Assembly: GCA_964503525.1 (NCBI GenBank)
Contig: CAZCZY010000089.1
Coordinates: 1-16,447, forward strand
Direction of reading: 5' to 3'
DNA: 16,447 bases
Origin: CAZCZY01 sp964503525
Lineage (GTDB): Bacteria; Patescibacteriota; JAUYIX01
Shown here: positions 6,028 through 12,754 of the stretch, one piece after another
How the letters are laid out: every line of letters starts with the position of its first letter
How positions within the stretch are numbered: the first letter of the stretch is position 1
The notes under the pieces: generated by a model
What the model was told of the DNA's origin: nothing
The model's database searches: none
What the model saw: only the letters and a program-made list of their open reading frames with translations
Program-made: the position numbers and the translations under genes

Positions 6028-6807
6028 CTATTCCAAAATCTGTATTTCTTTGATGACGTCGCCTTCCTTTACCTTGAGAACAACGTCCATTCCCTCTAAC
6101 ACTTTGCCAAAGACGGTGTGCTTTCCGTCGAGATGTGCCTGTGGTTGCGTTGTCACAACATAGAACTGCGAACCGTTAGTTGCGGGACCAGAATTTGCCA
6201 TGGCTAGTGCCCCAGGTTCCATTTTGTAAGAGGTCAAATCAAAATTGTATTTGTACCCTTGAGCCTCGAGAGACTTGATAGCGTCATCTGATAATCCCAC
6301 CGAGCGCGGGTTAATTTCGTCCTCAAATTGATACCCCGGACCACCTTGTCCATCGTTACTTGGATCATCGTCCTTACTATTAGGATCGCCACCTTGAATA
6401 ACAAAATCCGCTACTACACGGTGCCAGGTCGTGCCATTGTAAAAACCTTCTCGCGCTAGTTTGGCAAAATTATCGACCGTTTTTGGAGCAGCTGCGCCGT
6501 ACAGTTCTACTTTAAAATCACCTGCATCCGTTTTAATCAGTGCAATCTTGGCATGTTCGCCCGTTGATGGAGTGGAATTGTCCGCTGTCGTATCAGTCGG
6601 AGTCGTAGAATCAGATGGAGTATTGGCTGTGTTGTTTGCTGTATTCATGTCTCCACTATCGCGCAAATACAACTGAATAGCTACCCCCGCACCAAAAATC
6701 GCGAACAGCACAATCGGTATCACAACAGCACGGCGCCAACCGCGGCGTTCGTCCATTTGTTGGCGGAGCTCTTTTCGTTCTAATTTTGCGCGTGCTTCTT
6801 TTCCCAT
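6028..6807 (-). CDS. Membrane-anchored cyclophilin-type peptidyl-prolyl isomerase
   Basis: The 259-residue protein catalyses cis-trans isomerisation of Xaa-Pro bonds and should act outside the membrane as a folding factor. Residues 1-26 are highly charged, 27-48 form a membrane anchor, and 51-85 are a Thr/Asn/Ser/Asp-rich linker. The cyclophilin domain spans 86-259. It keeps the family signature HRVVADFVIQGGDP (Arg130, Phe135, Gln138), GPGYQFEDE, NGSQFYVVT and LDGKHTVFG. Between FEDE and GALAMAN there is an extra segment (about residues 166-197) beyond the minimal cyclophilin; similar insertions occur in some bacterial members. The active-site Trp of human CypA is His here (AHLDGKH), as in many bacterial cyclophilins. 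The gene follows gatA by 36 nt without an SD, so co-transcription is likely. Confidence 0.94.
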   Translation of the reverse strand: MGKEARAKLERKELRQQMDERRGWRRAVVIPIVLFAIFGAGVAIQLYLRDSGDMNTANNTANTPSDSTTPTDTTADNSTPSTGEHAKIALIKTDAGDFKVELYGAAAPKTVDNFAKLAREGFYNGTTWHRVVADFVIQGGDPNSKDDDPSNDGQGGPGYQFEDEINPRSVGLSDDAIKSLEAQGYKYNFDLTSYKMEPGALAMANSGPATNGSQFYVVTTQPQAHLDGKHTVFGKVLEGMDVVLKVKEGDVIKEIQILE

Positions 6808-6843
6808 GATTATAGAGACAAGATATTTAGTGTAGTAGGAGGT

Positions 6844-8340
6844 TTATTGTAGCGAGGGTTTCTTAGTATGCCAATCAGTCGCGCGTTGATAGGCATGCCC
6901 CACTTGGAACAGCACTTCCTCATTAAGGTCCTCGGTGATCAACTGCATACCCACGGGCAGATTCTGCACAAAGCCGCACGGCAGAGACAATGCAGGCACT
7001 CCGGCAACATTTATTGCCACAGTCATGATATCCGACAAGTACATCGCCAGCGGGTTGGCCGATTTTTCGCCAATTTTGAAGGCTACGGTTGGAGTTGTTG
7101 GCGTCAGTAAAACATTTACCTTTTTGAACGCTTCCAAAAAATCGCGCCTGACGAGAGTTCTAACTTTTAGTGCCTTGCGATAATATTGATCGTAATAACC
7201 TTTGGACAACGCGTACGTACCAAGCATGATGCGGCGCGTGGCCTCGGGCCCAAAGCCCTCGGCCCGACTCTTTTGGTATACATCCAATAAATTGCCTGTT
7301 GTTTTGCTTGTCGCTTTGCTCTCGCGTGTAATGGAATGTCCATATCGGATGCCGTCGTACCGCGCCAAGTTTGCCGAAGCCTCGCACGGTAGCAAAACGT
7401 AATATGTTGGCAACGCATATTGGGAGTGCGGCAGAGAAACTTCTGTCACGGTCGCACCAAGTTTCTCAAATTCTTTGGCCGCCGCGTGGACCGCGTCCGA
7501 AATCGCAGGGTCAAGCCCCGCTCCAAAATATTCCTTGGGCAAACCAATCTTGAGGCCTTTGAGATTTTTCACATCGAGTAAATTGCTATAGGCCGGTGGA
7601 AATTCCCCGTGACAGGTTGCGTCCATCGGATCCTGCCCAGCCATCGTCTCAAGTAACATCGCCGCATCCTCAACGGATTTGGTTAGTGTTCCCACAACAT
7701 CCAAGCTCGAGGCGAGAGCGAGTACCCCATAGCGACTGATTCGTCCATAGGTTGGCTTGAGCCCCGTCGTATTTGTCAGCGCGGCAGGCTGCCGGATCGA
7801 ACCACCAGTATCCGACCCCAATGCCGCCATACACGCATCGGCCGCGACCGCAGCCGCACTTCCACCAGATGAACCGCCAGGTACGCGATCCAGATCCCAC
7901 GGATTATGTGTCACACCAAAGGCAGAGTTTTCCGTGGACGAACCCATCGCAAACTCATCAAGATTTGTCTTGCCAAATAAAATTGCACCGGCTGCACGCA
8001 GGCGCGCGATCGATGTTGCATCATACGGCGCAATATATTTTTTTAAAATCTTGCTGCCACCGGTGGTTTCTGTGCCGCGAACATTAAAATTATCTTTGAT
8101 CGCGATCGGCAAGCCCGCCAAAGGCGCGAGCTTGTCACCATGTTGTCGTCGCGCGTCTACCAACTTGGCCGTCTCACGCGCCTGCGTGTCGGAAGTGCTT
8201 AAAAAAGCAGACAGTTTTGGCTCTACCTTGGTGCGACGCGCAATGCAGGTTTCTAGCAATTCTTCTGCAGAAAACTTTTTTTCGGCCAGGCCTCGCGCGC
8301 CTTGGGCCAAGGTAAGTTCGTTTAGTTTTGACGTAGTCAT
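6844..8340 (-). CDS. gatA: Asp-tRNA(Asn)/Glu-tRNA(Gln) amidotransferase subunit A
   Basis: The 498-residue amidase subunit hydrolyses glutamine and passes ammonia to GatB, which converts Glu-tRNA(Gln) and/or Asp-tRNA(Asn) to the amidated forms in the cytoplasm. The amidase-signature catalytic residues are all present: Lys82 (AIKDN), Ser157 in GGSSGGSAA and Ser181 in DTGGSIRQPA, matching Lys79/Ser154/Ser178 of the staphylococcal enzyme. Length is normal for GatA. The frame is open to 8394, but the ATG at 8340 is preferred because homologues begin with a helix like KLNELTLAQ, and it sits 1 nt after the gatC stop, consistent with translational coupling. gatB is not in the window. Confidence 0.97.
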   Translation of the reverse strand: MTTSKLNELTLAQGARGLAEKKFSAEELLETCIARRTKVEPKLSAFLSTSDTQARETAKLVDARRQHGDKLAPLAGLPIAIKDNFNVRGTETTGGSKILKKYIAPYDATSIARLRAAGAILFGKTNLDEFAMGSSTENSAFGVTHNPWDLDRVPGGSSGGSAAAVAADACMAALGSDTGGSIRQPAALTNTTGLKPTYGRISRYGVLALASSLDVVGTLTKSVEDAAMLLETMAGQDPMDATCHGEFPPAYSNLLDVKNLKGLKIGLPKEYFGAGLDPAISDAVHAAAKEFEKLGATVTEVSLPHSQYALPTYYVLLPCEASANLARYDGIRYGHSITRESKATSKTTGNLLDVYQKSRAEGFGPEATRRIMLGTYALSKGYYDQYYRKALKVRTLVRRDFLEAFKKVNVLLTPTTPTVAFKIGEKSANPLAMYLSDIMTVAINVAGVPALSLPCGFVQNLPVGMQLITEDLNEEVLFQVGHAYQRATDWHTKKPSLQ

Positions 8341-8341
8341 A

Positions 8342-8629
8342 TCAAGAAAAAATCCCACGCACTTTAAGTTGATTGTCCTGCGCGTCCGGCGCATTGGTCA
8401 CAAAGACTTCGCGCGTGAGGCCTGGCCGTGGCGCATCCGGTCGTAAAACATTTACCAAACCCGTCACTTGCGCGGTCTCAGGAACATCCGTCGTATCGAC
8501 TTTGTCCAGTTGAGAAACAAATTCCAGGATTTTGGATAGTTCGCCTGTAAATTTTTCTAATTCTTGCTCAGATAGGTCCAAACGAGCCAGTAAAGCCACG
8601 TGCTGTACTTCTTTTTTACTAATTGCCAT
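8342..8629 (-). CDS. gatC: Asp-tRNA(Asn)/Glu-tRNA(Gln) amidotransferase subunit C
   Basis: GatC is the small structural subunit that wraps around the GatA-GatB interface and stabilises the complex. The 95-residue product has the family pattern: an N-terminal helix (ISKKEVQHVALLARLDLSEQELEKF), a second helix (ELSKILEFVSQLDKVDT), then an extended arm with VNVLRPDAPRPGLTRE, matching the conserved LR.D..... segment of GatC. The start ATG at 8629 lacks an SD. A TAGCAT box ends 4 nt before it, so a near-leaderless mRNA is possible, but the upstream -35 is poor. It is the first gene of a minus-strand run with gatA, divergent from the structured RNAs. Confidence 0.96.
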   Translation of the reverse strand: MAISKKEVQHVALLARLDLSEQELEKFTGELSKILEFVSQLDKVDTTDVPETAQVTGLVNVLRPDAPRPGLTREVFVTNAPDAQDNQLKVRGIFS

Positions 8630-8655
8630 GGCCCTATGCTAACACGAGGCGGCTT

Positions 8656-8667
8656 TTTGGGCCCAAA
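8656..8667. repeat. 12-bp perfect palindrome upstream of gatC
   Basis: TTTGGGCCCAAA is a perfect palindrome lying 27 nt before the gatC start and about 80 nt before the divergent promoter of the first structured RNA. It might be an operator shared by the divergent units. At this length it could also be chance. Confidence 0.3.
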
Positions 8668-8744
8668 GGACCGTTTTAACCAGCACCAAATCATCTTTCA
8701 ACAAGTTTTAAACAATCTGTCCACGTCTAGGCTGTGTCTCAGGG

Positions 8745-8773
8745 TTGACCTCCCCAGAACCACGCGCTATGTT
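8745..8773 (+). promoter_or_regulatory. Promoter of the first structured RNA
   Basis: TTGACC (8745-8750), a spacer of exactly 17 nt and TATGTT (8768-8773) match sigma70 elements at 5 of 6 and 4 of 6 positions. The expected start is near 8780, just before the densely structured region. Confidence 0.65.
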
Positions 8774-8779
8774 AATCGT

Positions 8780-9383
8780 TACCGCTAGATACGAAAGGAA
8801 GTGCTTCAAAGGTCCGGGTAACACTGGATCGCAGGAGAAACCCTCAGTAAATAGCTACGGTTCTTTGCAAGAAGAGTAACGAGGTAACGGCAACCGGTTT
8901 GTTTGGACTTCACACCAGACAGGACGGTTGAGTCGAGCAGTTCGTACATGAGAGGCAGCAGCCGAGGATTGACCGCAAGGTTAAAACAAAGCCAGTTGCG
9001 TGCACGAACATCTACCAGGCGAGACGCTTACGCGGATCGTTCTGGAACGACATCGGTTTGCAGCGGGGCTTTCTGTGAGTTGTCACGCCGAGGAAACTCA
9101 GCGTGATGGCAAGCAGTTTGTCATTAGCAAACATGGATCGGTGTCGGTGCTGACGCGAGTCGATTGCAAGTGCTTGGCAACAAGCACACGTGGTTGACAA
9201 ACGTTGTCACGAAAATGCCCAGCTCCCCTTTACTTCGGCCTCGCTACGGTGTGCGCACATCGTGTGGGGCGGCGATTGGTCTTCCGGGAGATCAAATGTT
9301 GAACCTCGCGACTCAGGTCGCCACTCTGCTTTCAGGGAATCATCATCAAGGGCTTGGAAAACACTCCAAGCCCTTTTCTTTTT
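8780..9383 (+). ncRNA. Putative large structured non-coding RNA 1 (about 600 nt), family not recognised
   Basis: No credible ORF fits here, yet the plus strand has a promoter, a strong terminator and many local hairpins. Clear ones are 8811-8830 (GGTCCGG/CTGGATC), 8861-8873 (TTCTT/AAGAA), 8901-8920, 8969-8984 (TTGACC-GCAA-GGTTAA), 9037-9050 (TCGTT/AACGA), 9082-9107 (GTCACGC..GAG-GAAA-CTC..GCGTGAT), 9116-9132 (GTTTG/CAAAC), 9170-9187 (GTGCTTG-GCAA-CAAGCAC), 9195-9209 (TGACAA/TTGTCA), 9276-9295 and 9308-9321 (GCGAC-TCAG-GTCGC). Three loops are GNRA tetraloops. A long-range pairing of GAAAG..AGTG (8793-8803) with CACT..CTTTC (9322-9333) would close the whole domain. The length is in the range of the large ornate RNA classes OLE and ROOL, but I see no sequence identity I could vouch for. 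Signature elements of rnpB and tmRNA are absent. Function is unknown; ends are estimates. Confidence 0.65.
9348..9383 (+). terminator. Intrinsic terminator of structured RNA 1
   Basis: AAGGGCTTGGA (9348-9358) and TCCAAGCCCTT (9365-9375) form a perfect 11-bp stem with a 6-nt loop, followed by TTTTCTTTTT. This is among the strongest terminators in the window. Confidence 0.95.
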
Positions 9384-9411
9384 GGGCAAGTTTTCGTATA
9401 AACCCCGCGCA

Positions 9412-9438
9412 TTGACAAGGGAGAAGTTTCCCTATACC
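9412..9438 (+). promoter_or_regulatory. Candidate promoter of structured RNA 2
   Basis: A perfect consensus -35, TTGACA (9412-9417), lies 29 nt after the preceding terminator. The best -10 is TATACC (9433-9438) at a short 15-nt spacing; at 17 nt the hexamer is the weaker TACCGT. The spacer contains a small inverted repeat, AGGGA/TCCCT. Confidence 0.5.
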
Positions 9439-9443
9439 GTTTG

Positions 9444-9917
9444 GCGCAAGTTCTGGCGATATTGCGCATCATGAGGCGTGATACGTTCAGAAACGTTCGT
9501 TTGAGAGGTAAGAGGGAATTCAGTAACTACCCGCAGGTTGCCTGCATCGCAACCTTGGCGCAACGGGTAGCCTAGATGTTATCAAGACTGTTGGGTTGCC
9601 GACGATTTCGCAAGAAATCGTTAGCGAGATCAGAGTGAATCGCTGGCCCAATAATAACGCGTCCCGCAAAAAGGAAGTGCGAACCCGCAGGGCCCGGCGG
9701 GAGCGCGAGCTCCCACCACCTCCCCGGGGCACCACAGGGTTAGCGCTCCTTCCAAAGTATAGACGCGAGCTTGCTAGCATCGCTGGATACTGCATTTGTG
9801 TACGAGCGAGTGCAGCGGATGGCACGTTGTCGTCTCGCGGCGATGTCATCCCCCTCCCCTCTCAATCGGACCTTCAAGAGCTTGGACTATGATCCAGGCT
9901 CTTTTTCTTTTTTCTCA
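9444..9917 (+). ncRNA. Putative structured non-coding RNA 2 (about 470 nt), family not recognised
   Basis: The plus strand folds by eye into a closed multi-branch domain. A purine/pyrimidine helix pairs GAGAGG..GAGGG (9503-9516) with CCCTC..CCTCTC (9852-9863). It encloses: 9527-9570 (CTACCCG/CGGGTAG with nested AGGTTGC/GCAACCT); 9578-9658 (GTTAT..TTGGG with CCCAA..ATAAC), a three-way junction holding ACGATTTC-GCAA-GAAATCGT (9602-9621) and AGCGA/TCGCT (9623-9644); a long arm at 9671-9751 (AAGGA.GTGC.AACCC with GGGTT.GCGC.TCCTT) capped by GGGAGC-GCGA-GCTCCC (9699-9714); 9765-9783; 9790-9815; and 9817-9851 (GGATGGCA/TGTCATCC). Leader hairpin GCGCAA/TTGCGC lies at 9444-9467. Two GNRA tetraloops are present. 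The 360-nt core is RNase-P-sized, but the conserved GAGGAAAGUCC and ACAGAA segments are missing. Its 3' end overlaps the convergent dedA-family gene. Function is unknown. Confidence 0.65.
9876..9917 (+). terminator. Intrinsic terminator of structured RNA 2
   Basis: AAGAGCTTGGA (9876-9886) and TCCAGGCTCTT (9893-9903) form an 11-bp stem with one wobble and a 6-nt loop, followed by a T-rich tail broken by one C. The TAG of the convergent DedA gene falls in the loop. Confidence 0.9.
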
Positions 9918-10573
9918 CTCGCGTGATCTCGCGCGTAATGTTCGGCGCGCTCACGCTTAATGGTGCGTTGCTCCACGATAAAACGACCAATCCAAAAAAT
10001 CAGGGCCGCAGCGAGGCCGACAAAAACAAAATATTCGATGCCTTTATACTTGGCCGTTATTTCTTCGTAATTGGCACCAAGTTTTGCACCAATATAAATA
10101 ATCAACGCCGCCCAGGGCAACGACCCAAGAAAAGTAAACAAAGAGAACTGCCAAAAAGGCATTTTTGTAATTCCTGCGGGCAGAGAAATAAACGTACGCA
10201 GTAGCGGAATCATGCGCGAGAAAAATGCGATCCAGTTACCATATTTTTTAAACAGTCGATCCGCACGCGCGAGGTCCTTGCGGGTGAGCAACAACCAGTG
10301 ACCGTAATGCTGGACGAGCGGCCGACCACCAATGCGACCAATCCAATAGGAGATTACCGCACCCGCAGTTGACCCGAGCGTAGCAACAAATACGGCACTC
10401 CAGTAATCAAATTTTCCCTCGGCCACTAAAAACCCAGCAAAACCCAGCACGATTTCTGAGGGCAACGGGACATTGATATTGTCGATCGCCATCAGCACGG
10501 CCAAGCCCCAATATCCGCCCTGTTCGATAAAATTTTTGACGAACTCGATGGAGTTTCCGAGAAATGCGCTCAT
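9887..10573 (-). CDS. DedA-family membrane protein
   Basis: This 228-residue integral membrane protein belongs to the DedA/SNARE-associated family (PF09335). Family members are linked to lipid-carrier or phospholipid translocation and envelope homeostasis. Visible signatures are the reentrant-loop motif DNINVPLPSE (residues 31-40) and FFSRMIPLLRTFISLPAG (117-134), with the functionally important Arg120 and Arg126. In the glycine motif GSTAGAVISYWIGR (67-80) the Asp common in family members (G-D) is Ala. Hydrophobic segments lie at about 22-50, 57-78, 141-164 and 179-200; the tail is charged. It starts 22 nt after the ligA stop without an SD, so it is probably co-transcribed with ligA. Its 3' end is antisense to the terminator of structured RNA 2. 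Confidence 0.93.
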   Translation of the reverse strand: MSAFLGNSIEFVKNFIEQGGYWGLAVLMAIDNINVPLPSEIVLGFAGFLVAEGKFDYWSAVFVATLGSTAGAVISYWIGRIGGRPLVQHYGHWLLLTRKDLARADRLFKKYGNWIAFFSRMIPLLRTFISLPAGITKMPFWQFSLFTFLGSLPWAALIIYIGAKLGANYEEITAKYKGIEYFVFVGLAAALIFWIGRFIVEQRTIKRERAEHYARDHASEKKEKEPGS

Positions 10574-10595
10574 GGTGTTTTACGGTAACACGCCC

Positions 10596-12704
10596 TCACG
10601 AAACGAGTGTACTAAACACCTTCTCATCAAGCACTGTGATCCCAAGCTCCCGTGCTTTTGTCAGTTTGGAGCCGGGTTTTTCACCGACGACCAAATAATC
10701 TGTGTGTGCCGAGACACTCGTCGCGACCGACCCACCGAGCGTGGTGATTTTTTGTTTGGCAGATTCGCGCGAAAATTTTGTCAGCGTACCCGTAATCACA
10801 AACGTTTTGCCGGCTAGTTTTGTTCCCTGCTGTTTTGGTAAATAAATCTCAATGCCTGCTGAAGCTAGCCGCTCTAACATTTTTAGATTGGACTTAACGG
10901 AAAAATAGTTGGCGAGACTTTCGGCAACCACCTCACCAATGCCGCCGACATTTTTCCAGTCGTCTGCACTCAGGGTGGGTAGTAGTGTAAGTAAGTCGCT
11001 CAACGTAGGATTTTTTTTGGCGAGGCTCGTTTGTTTTTTATAAAGGTCCATTGCAAAACGAGCAACATCCTGGGCCGTCTCTCCACCTACATGCCGAATC
11101 CCAAGCGCAAATAAAAGCCGCCCGAGATCAACGTGCTTTACGGCATCGAGCGACACTAATACCCGTTTGGCGGCAACCGGTCCAAAATTTTCTAAACCCT
11201 CGAGGTCGCCTTGTTTGAGTTCAAACAAATCTGCCGAATCTTTGATCAACTCGGCGTCAAAAAGTTTATCGATCAATTTTGGGCCGACAAATTCTATGTT
11301 GAGTCCCCCCTTGCTTACAAAATGGATCACCCGCTCGCGATCAATCGCAAAACAACTTAGGTTGTCGCAATAATGCGCGACTTCACCTTCTCGGCGTATC
11401 ACTTTGCCGCCGCACATCGGACAGACCTTGGGCATGTAGAATATTTTTTCTTTACCGGTTCGTAACTTTTTTAATACACGAACGACCTCCGGAATAATAT
11501 CGCCCGCTTTACGAATAATCACCGTGTCTCCAATGCGGATGTCGAGACGTCGCACCTCATCAGCATTGTGCAAACTTGCGCGGGAGACGGTACTGCCAGC
11601 GACTAAGACCGGAGTCATGATGGCGATGGGCGTAAGTGCGGCGGTCCGACCGATAGAGACCTCGATGCCCAGCACTTTTGTCGTTGCCTCCTCGGCAGGA
11701 AACTTGAAAGCGATCGCCCCGCGCGGTGCCTTGCCGACTACACCGAGGTCGCGAAAAGCGCTGACCGCATTAACCTGTATGACCGCCCCATCGGTCTGAT
11801 AGGAAGTTTTTTTGCGTTTTTCTTCCCACGTCTGTAGATATTTTTCTACTTCTTTGAGGTTGGTCGCGACGCTGCTGTGCGGTTCAACCGTAAAGCCAAG
11901 GGCCGTAGCCATGTCGTGGATTTCTGCATGTGTTTGTTGCCCAAGGTCGCTCAAGATATTAAAAACAAAGATTGAGAGCCGGCGACTGGCAGCAATCTTG
12001 GGATCCAGTTGCCGGATCGAACCCGCAGCCGTGTTTCTCGGATTGGCGTATTTGGGTAAGTCGTGTTTTTCTTGTTCGCGGTTGATGCGAGCAAATTCTT
12101 TGGCAGGTAAATAAATTTCACCTTGTACATGGAGCACGCGAGGAAGTTTGCGTTTGAATTTATTTGCGAACGCCGCCACGTCAAGCACCAGCGGTATAGC
12201 CTCGATGGTTTTTACATTTTGTGTCACGTCCTCACCGATCTGACCGTCGCCCCGCGTTGCAGCTGTAGTAAAAATTCCGTCGACATATTTGAGTATCATA
12301 TCGAGGCCATCGATTTTTAGTTCGCAATAATATGTGTCGGCGTTGGCATCGCTGTCACCAGTGGCAGGCCGCGGTCCGACAACTCGCGGCAGGATTTTGA
12401 TGTTACGCTTTTCCCATTCTGCCAGGTCCTCGCGAGAAAAAGCATCATTGAGCGACAGAATACGCTGCGGATGCGTGACTTTTTTGAACGCGTCTAGTGG
12501 TTTGCCGGCAACACGCTGTGTCGGCGAGTCAGGTGTGATCAGATCTGGAAACGTTTGCTCCAGATCAAAAAGTTCTTTTTTTAGTGAGTCAAGTGCGGCC
12601 TCTGACATGGTCGATCGGTCTTCAACATGCACATGAAAACGCTCACGGTTTATCACCGTGCGGAGCTTTTCAATACGTGTTTTCGCCTCTGTTTTAGTAC
12701 CCAT
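10596..12704 (-). CDS. ligA: NAD-dependent DNA ligase
   Basis: The 702-residue enzyme seals nicks in DNA during replication and repair using NAD+. The domain order is complete: NAD-binding domain Ia (about 1-75), adenylation domain with the KIDG motif (Lys130 is the AMP-accepting residue), ARGDG-like TRGDG (149-153) and the QTDGAVIQV segment (303-311), OB fold (about 325-410), zinc finger with Cys428, Cys431, Cys446 and Cys451, helix-hairpin-helix region (about 480-610) and C-terminal BRCT domain (from about 625, GKTFVITGTL). Domain Ia departs from the usual YH....P..SD.EYD pattern: it reads RFHVHVEDRSTMSEAALD, so the Tyr preceding the conserved Asp is Leu. The start ATG has no SD. The gene lies 50 nt after the methyltransferase and 22 nt before dedA. 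Confidence 0.97.
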   Translation of the reverse strand: MGTKTEAKTRIEKLRTVINRERFHVHVEDRSTMSEAALDSLKKELFDLEQTFPDLITPDSPTQRVAGKPLDAFKKVTHPQRILSLNDAFSREDLAEWEKRNIKILPRVVGPRPATGDSDANADTYYCELKIDGLDMILKYVDGIFTTAATRGDGQIGEDVTQNVKTIEAIPLVLDVAAFANKFKRKLPRVLHVQGEIYLPAKEFARINREQEKHDLPKYANPRNTAAGSIRQLDPKIAASRRLSIFVFNILSDLGQQTHAEIHDMATALGFTVEPHSSVATNLKEVEKYLQTWEEKRKKTSYQTDGAVIQVNAVSAFRDLGVVGKAPRGAIAFKFPAEEATTKVLGIEVSIGRTAALTPIAIMTPVLVAGSTVSRASLHNADEVRRLDIRIGDTVIIRKAGDIIPEVVRVLKKLRTGKEKIFYMPKVCPMCGGKVIRREGEVAHYCDNLSCFAIDRERVIHFVSKGGLNIEFVGPKLIDKLFDAELIKDSADLFELKQGDLEGLENFGPVAAKRVLVSLDAVKHVDLGRLLFALGIRHVGGETAQDVARFAMDLYKKQTSLAKKNPTLSDLLTLLPTLSADDWKNVGGIGEVVAESLANYFSVKSNLKMLERLASAGIEIYLPKQQGTKLAGKTFVITGTLTKFSRESAKQKITTLGGSVATSVSAHTDYLVVGEKPGSKLTKARELGITVLDEKVFSTLVS

Positions 12705-12754
12705 ATCCGAGTAACCCTAGCCTTCTACAGGCACTATTTCAAGAGCAGCAAGCG

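Noticed and set aside
6809..6814. Perfect TATAAT on the minus strand just before the cyclophilin start
   Set aside because: It ends 1 nt before the ATG, so transcription would begin inside the gene, and no -35 lies at the right distance.
8341..8394. Longer GatA start at 8394
   Set aside because: It would overlap gatC by about 50 nt and add a basic leader not seen in GatA; the ATG at 8340 is 1 nt after the gatC stop.
8903..9106. 67-codon plus-strand ORF within structured RNA 1
   Set aside because: Composition is Arg/Ser-rich with no domain pattern, it has no SD, and it runs through several perfect hairpins including the GCAA and GAAA stems; it looks like a chance frame.
9077..9107. Pseudoknot between GAGTT/AACTC and GTCACGC/GCGTGAT
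   Set aside because: The two stems would leave essentially no connecting loop. The simple hairpin with the GAG-GAAA-CTC cap explains the same bases better.
8780..9383. tmRNA (ssrA)
   Set aside because: No tRNA-like acceptor/T-arm end with TTCGA and CCA, and no plausible tag reading frame ending in hydrophobic Ala-rich codons.
9503..9863. RNase P RNA (rnpB) as identity of the 360-nt core
   Set aside because: Length and closed fold are suggestive, but the near-universal GAGGAAAGUCC and ACAGAA segments that form P4 were not found on either strand of the region.
9596..9892. 98-codon plus-strand ORF within structured RNA 2
   Set aside because: It covers palindromic stems, has no SD and reads into the terminator; the Arg-rich product has no recognisable features.
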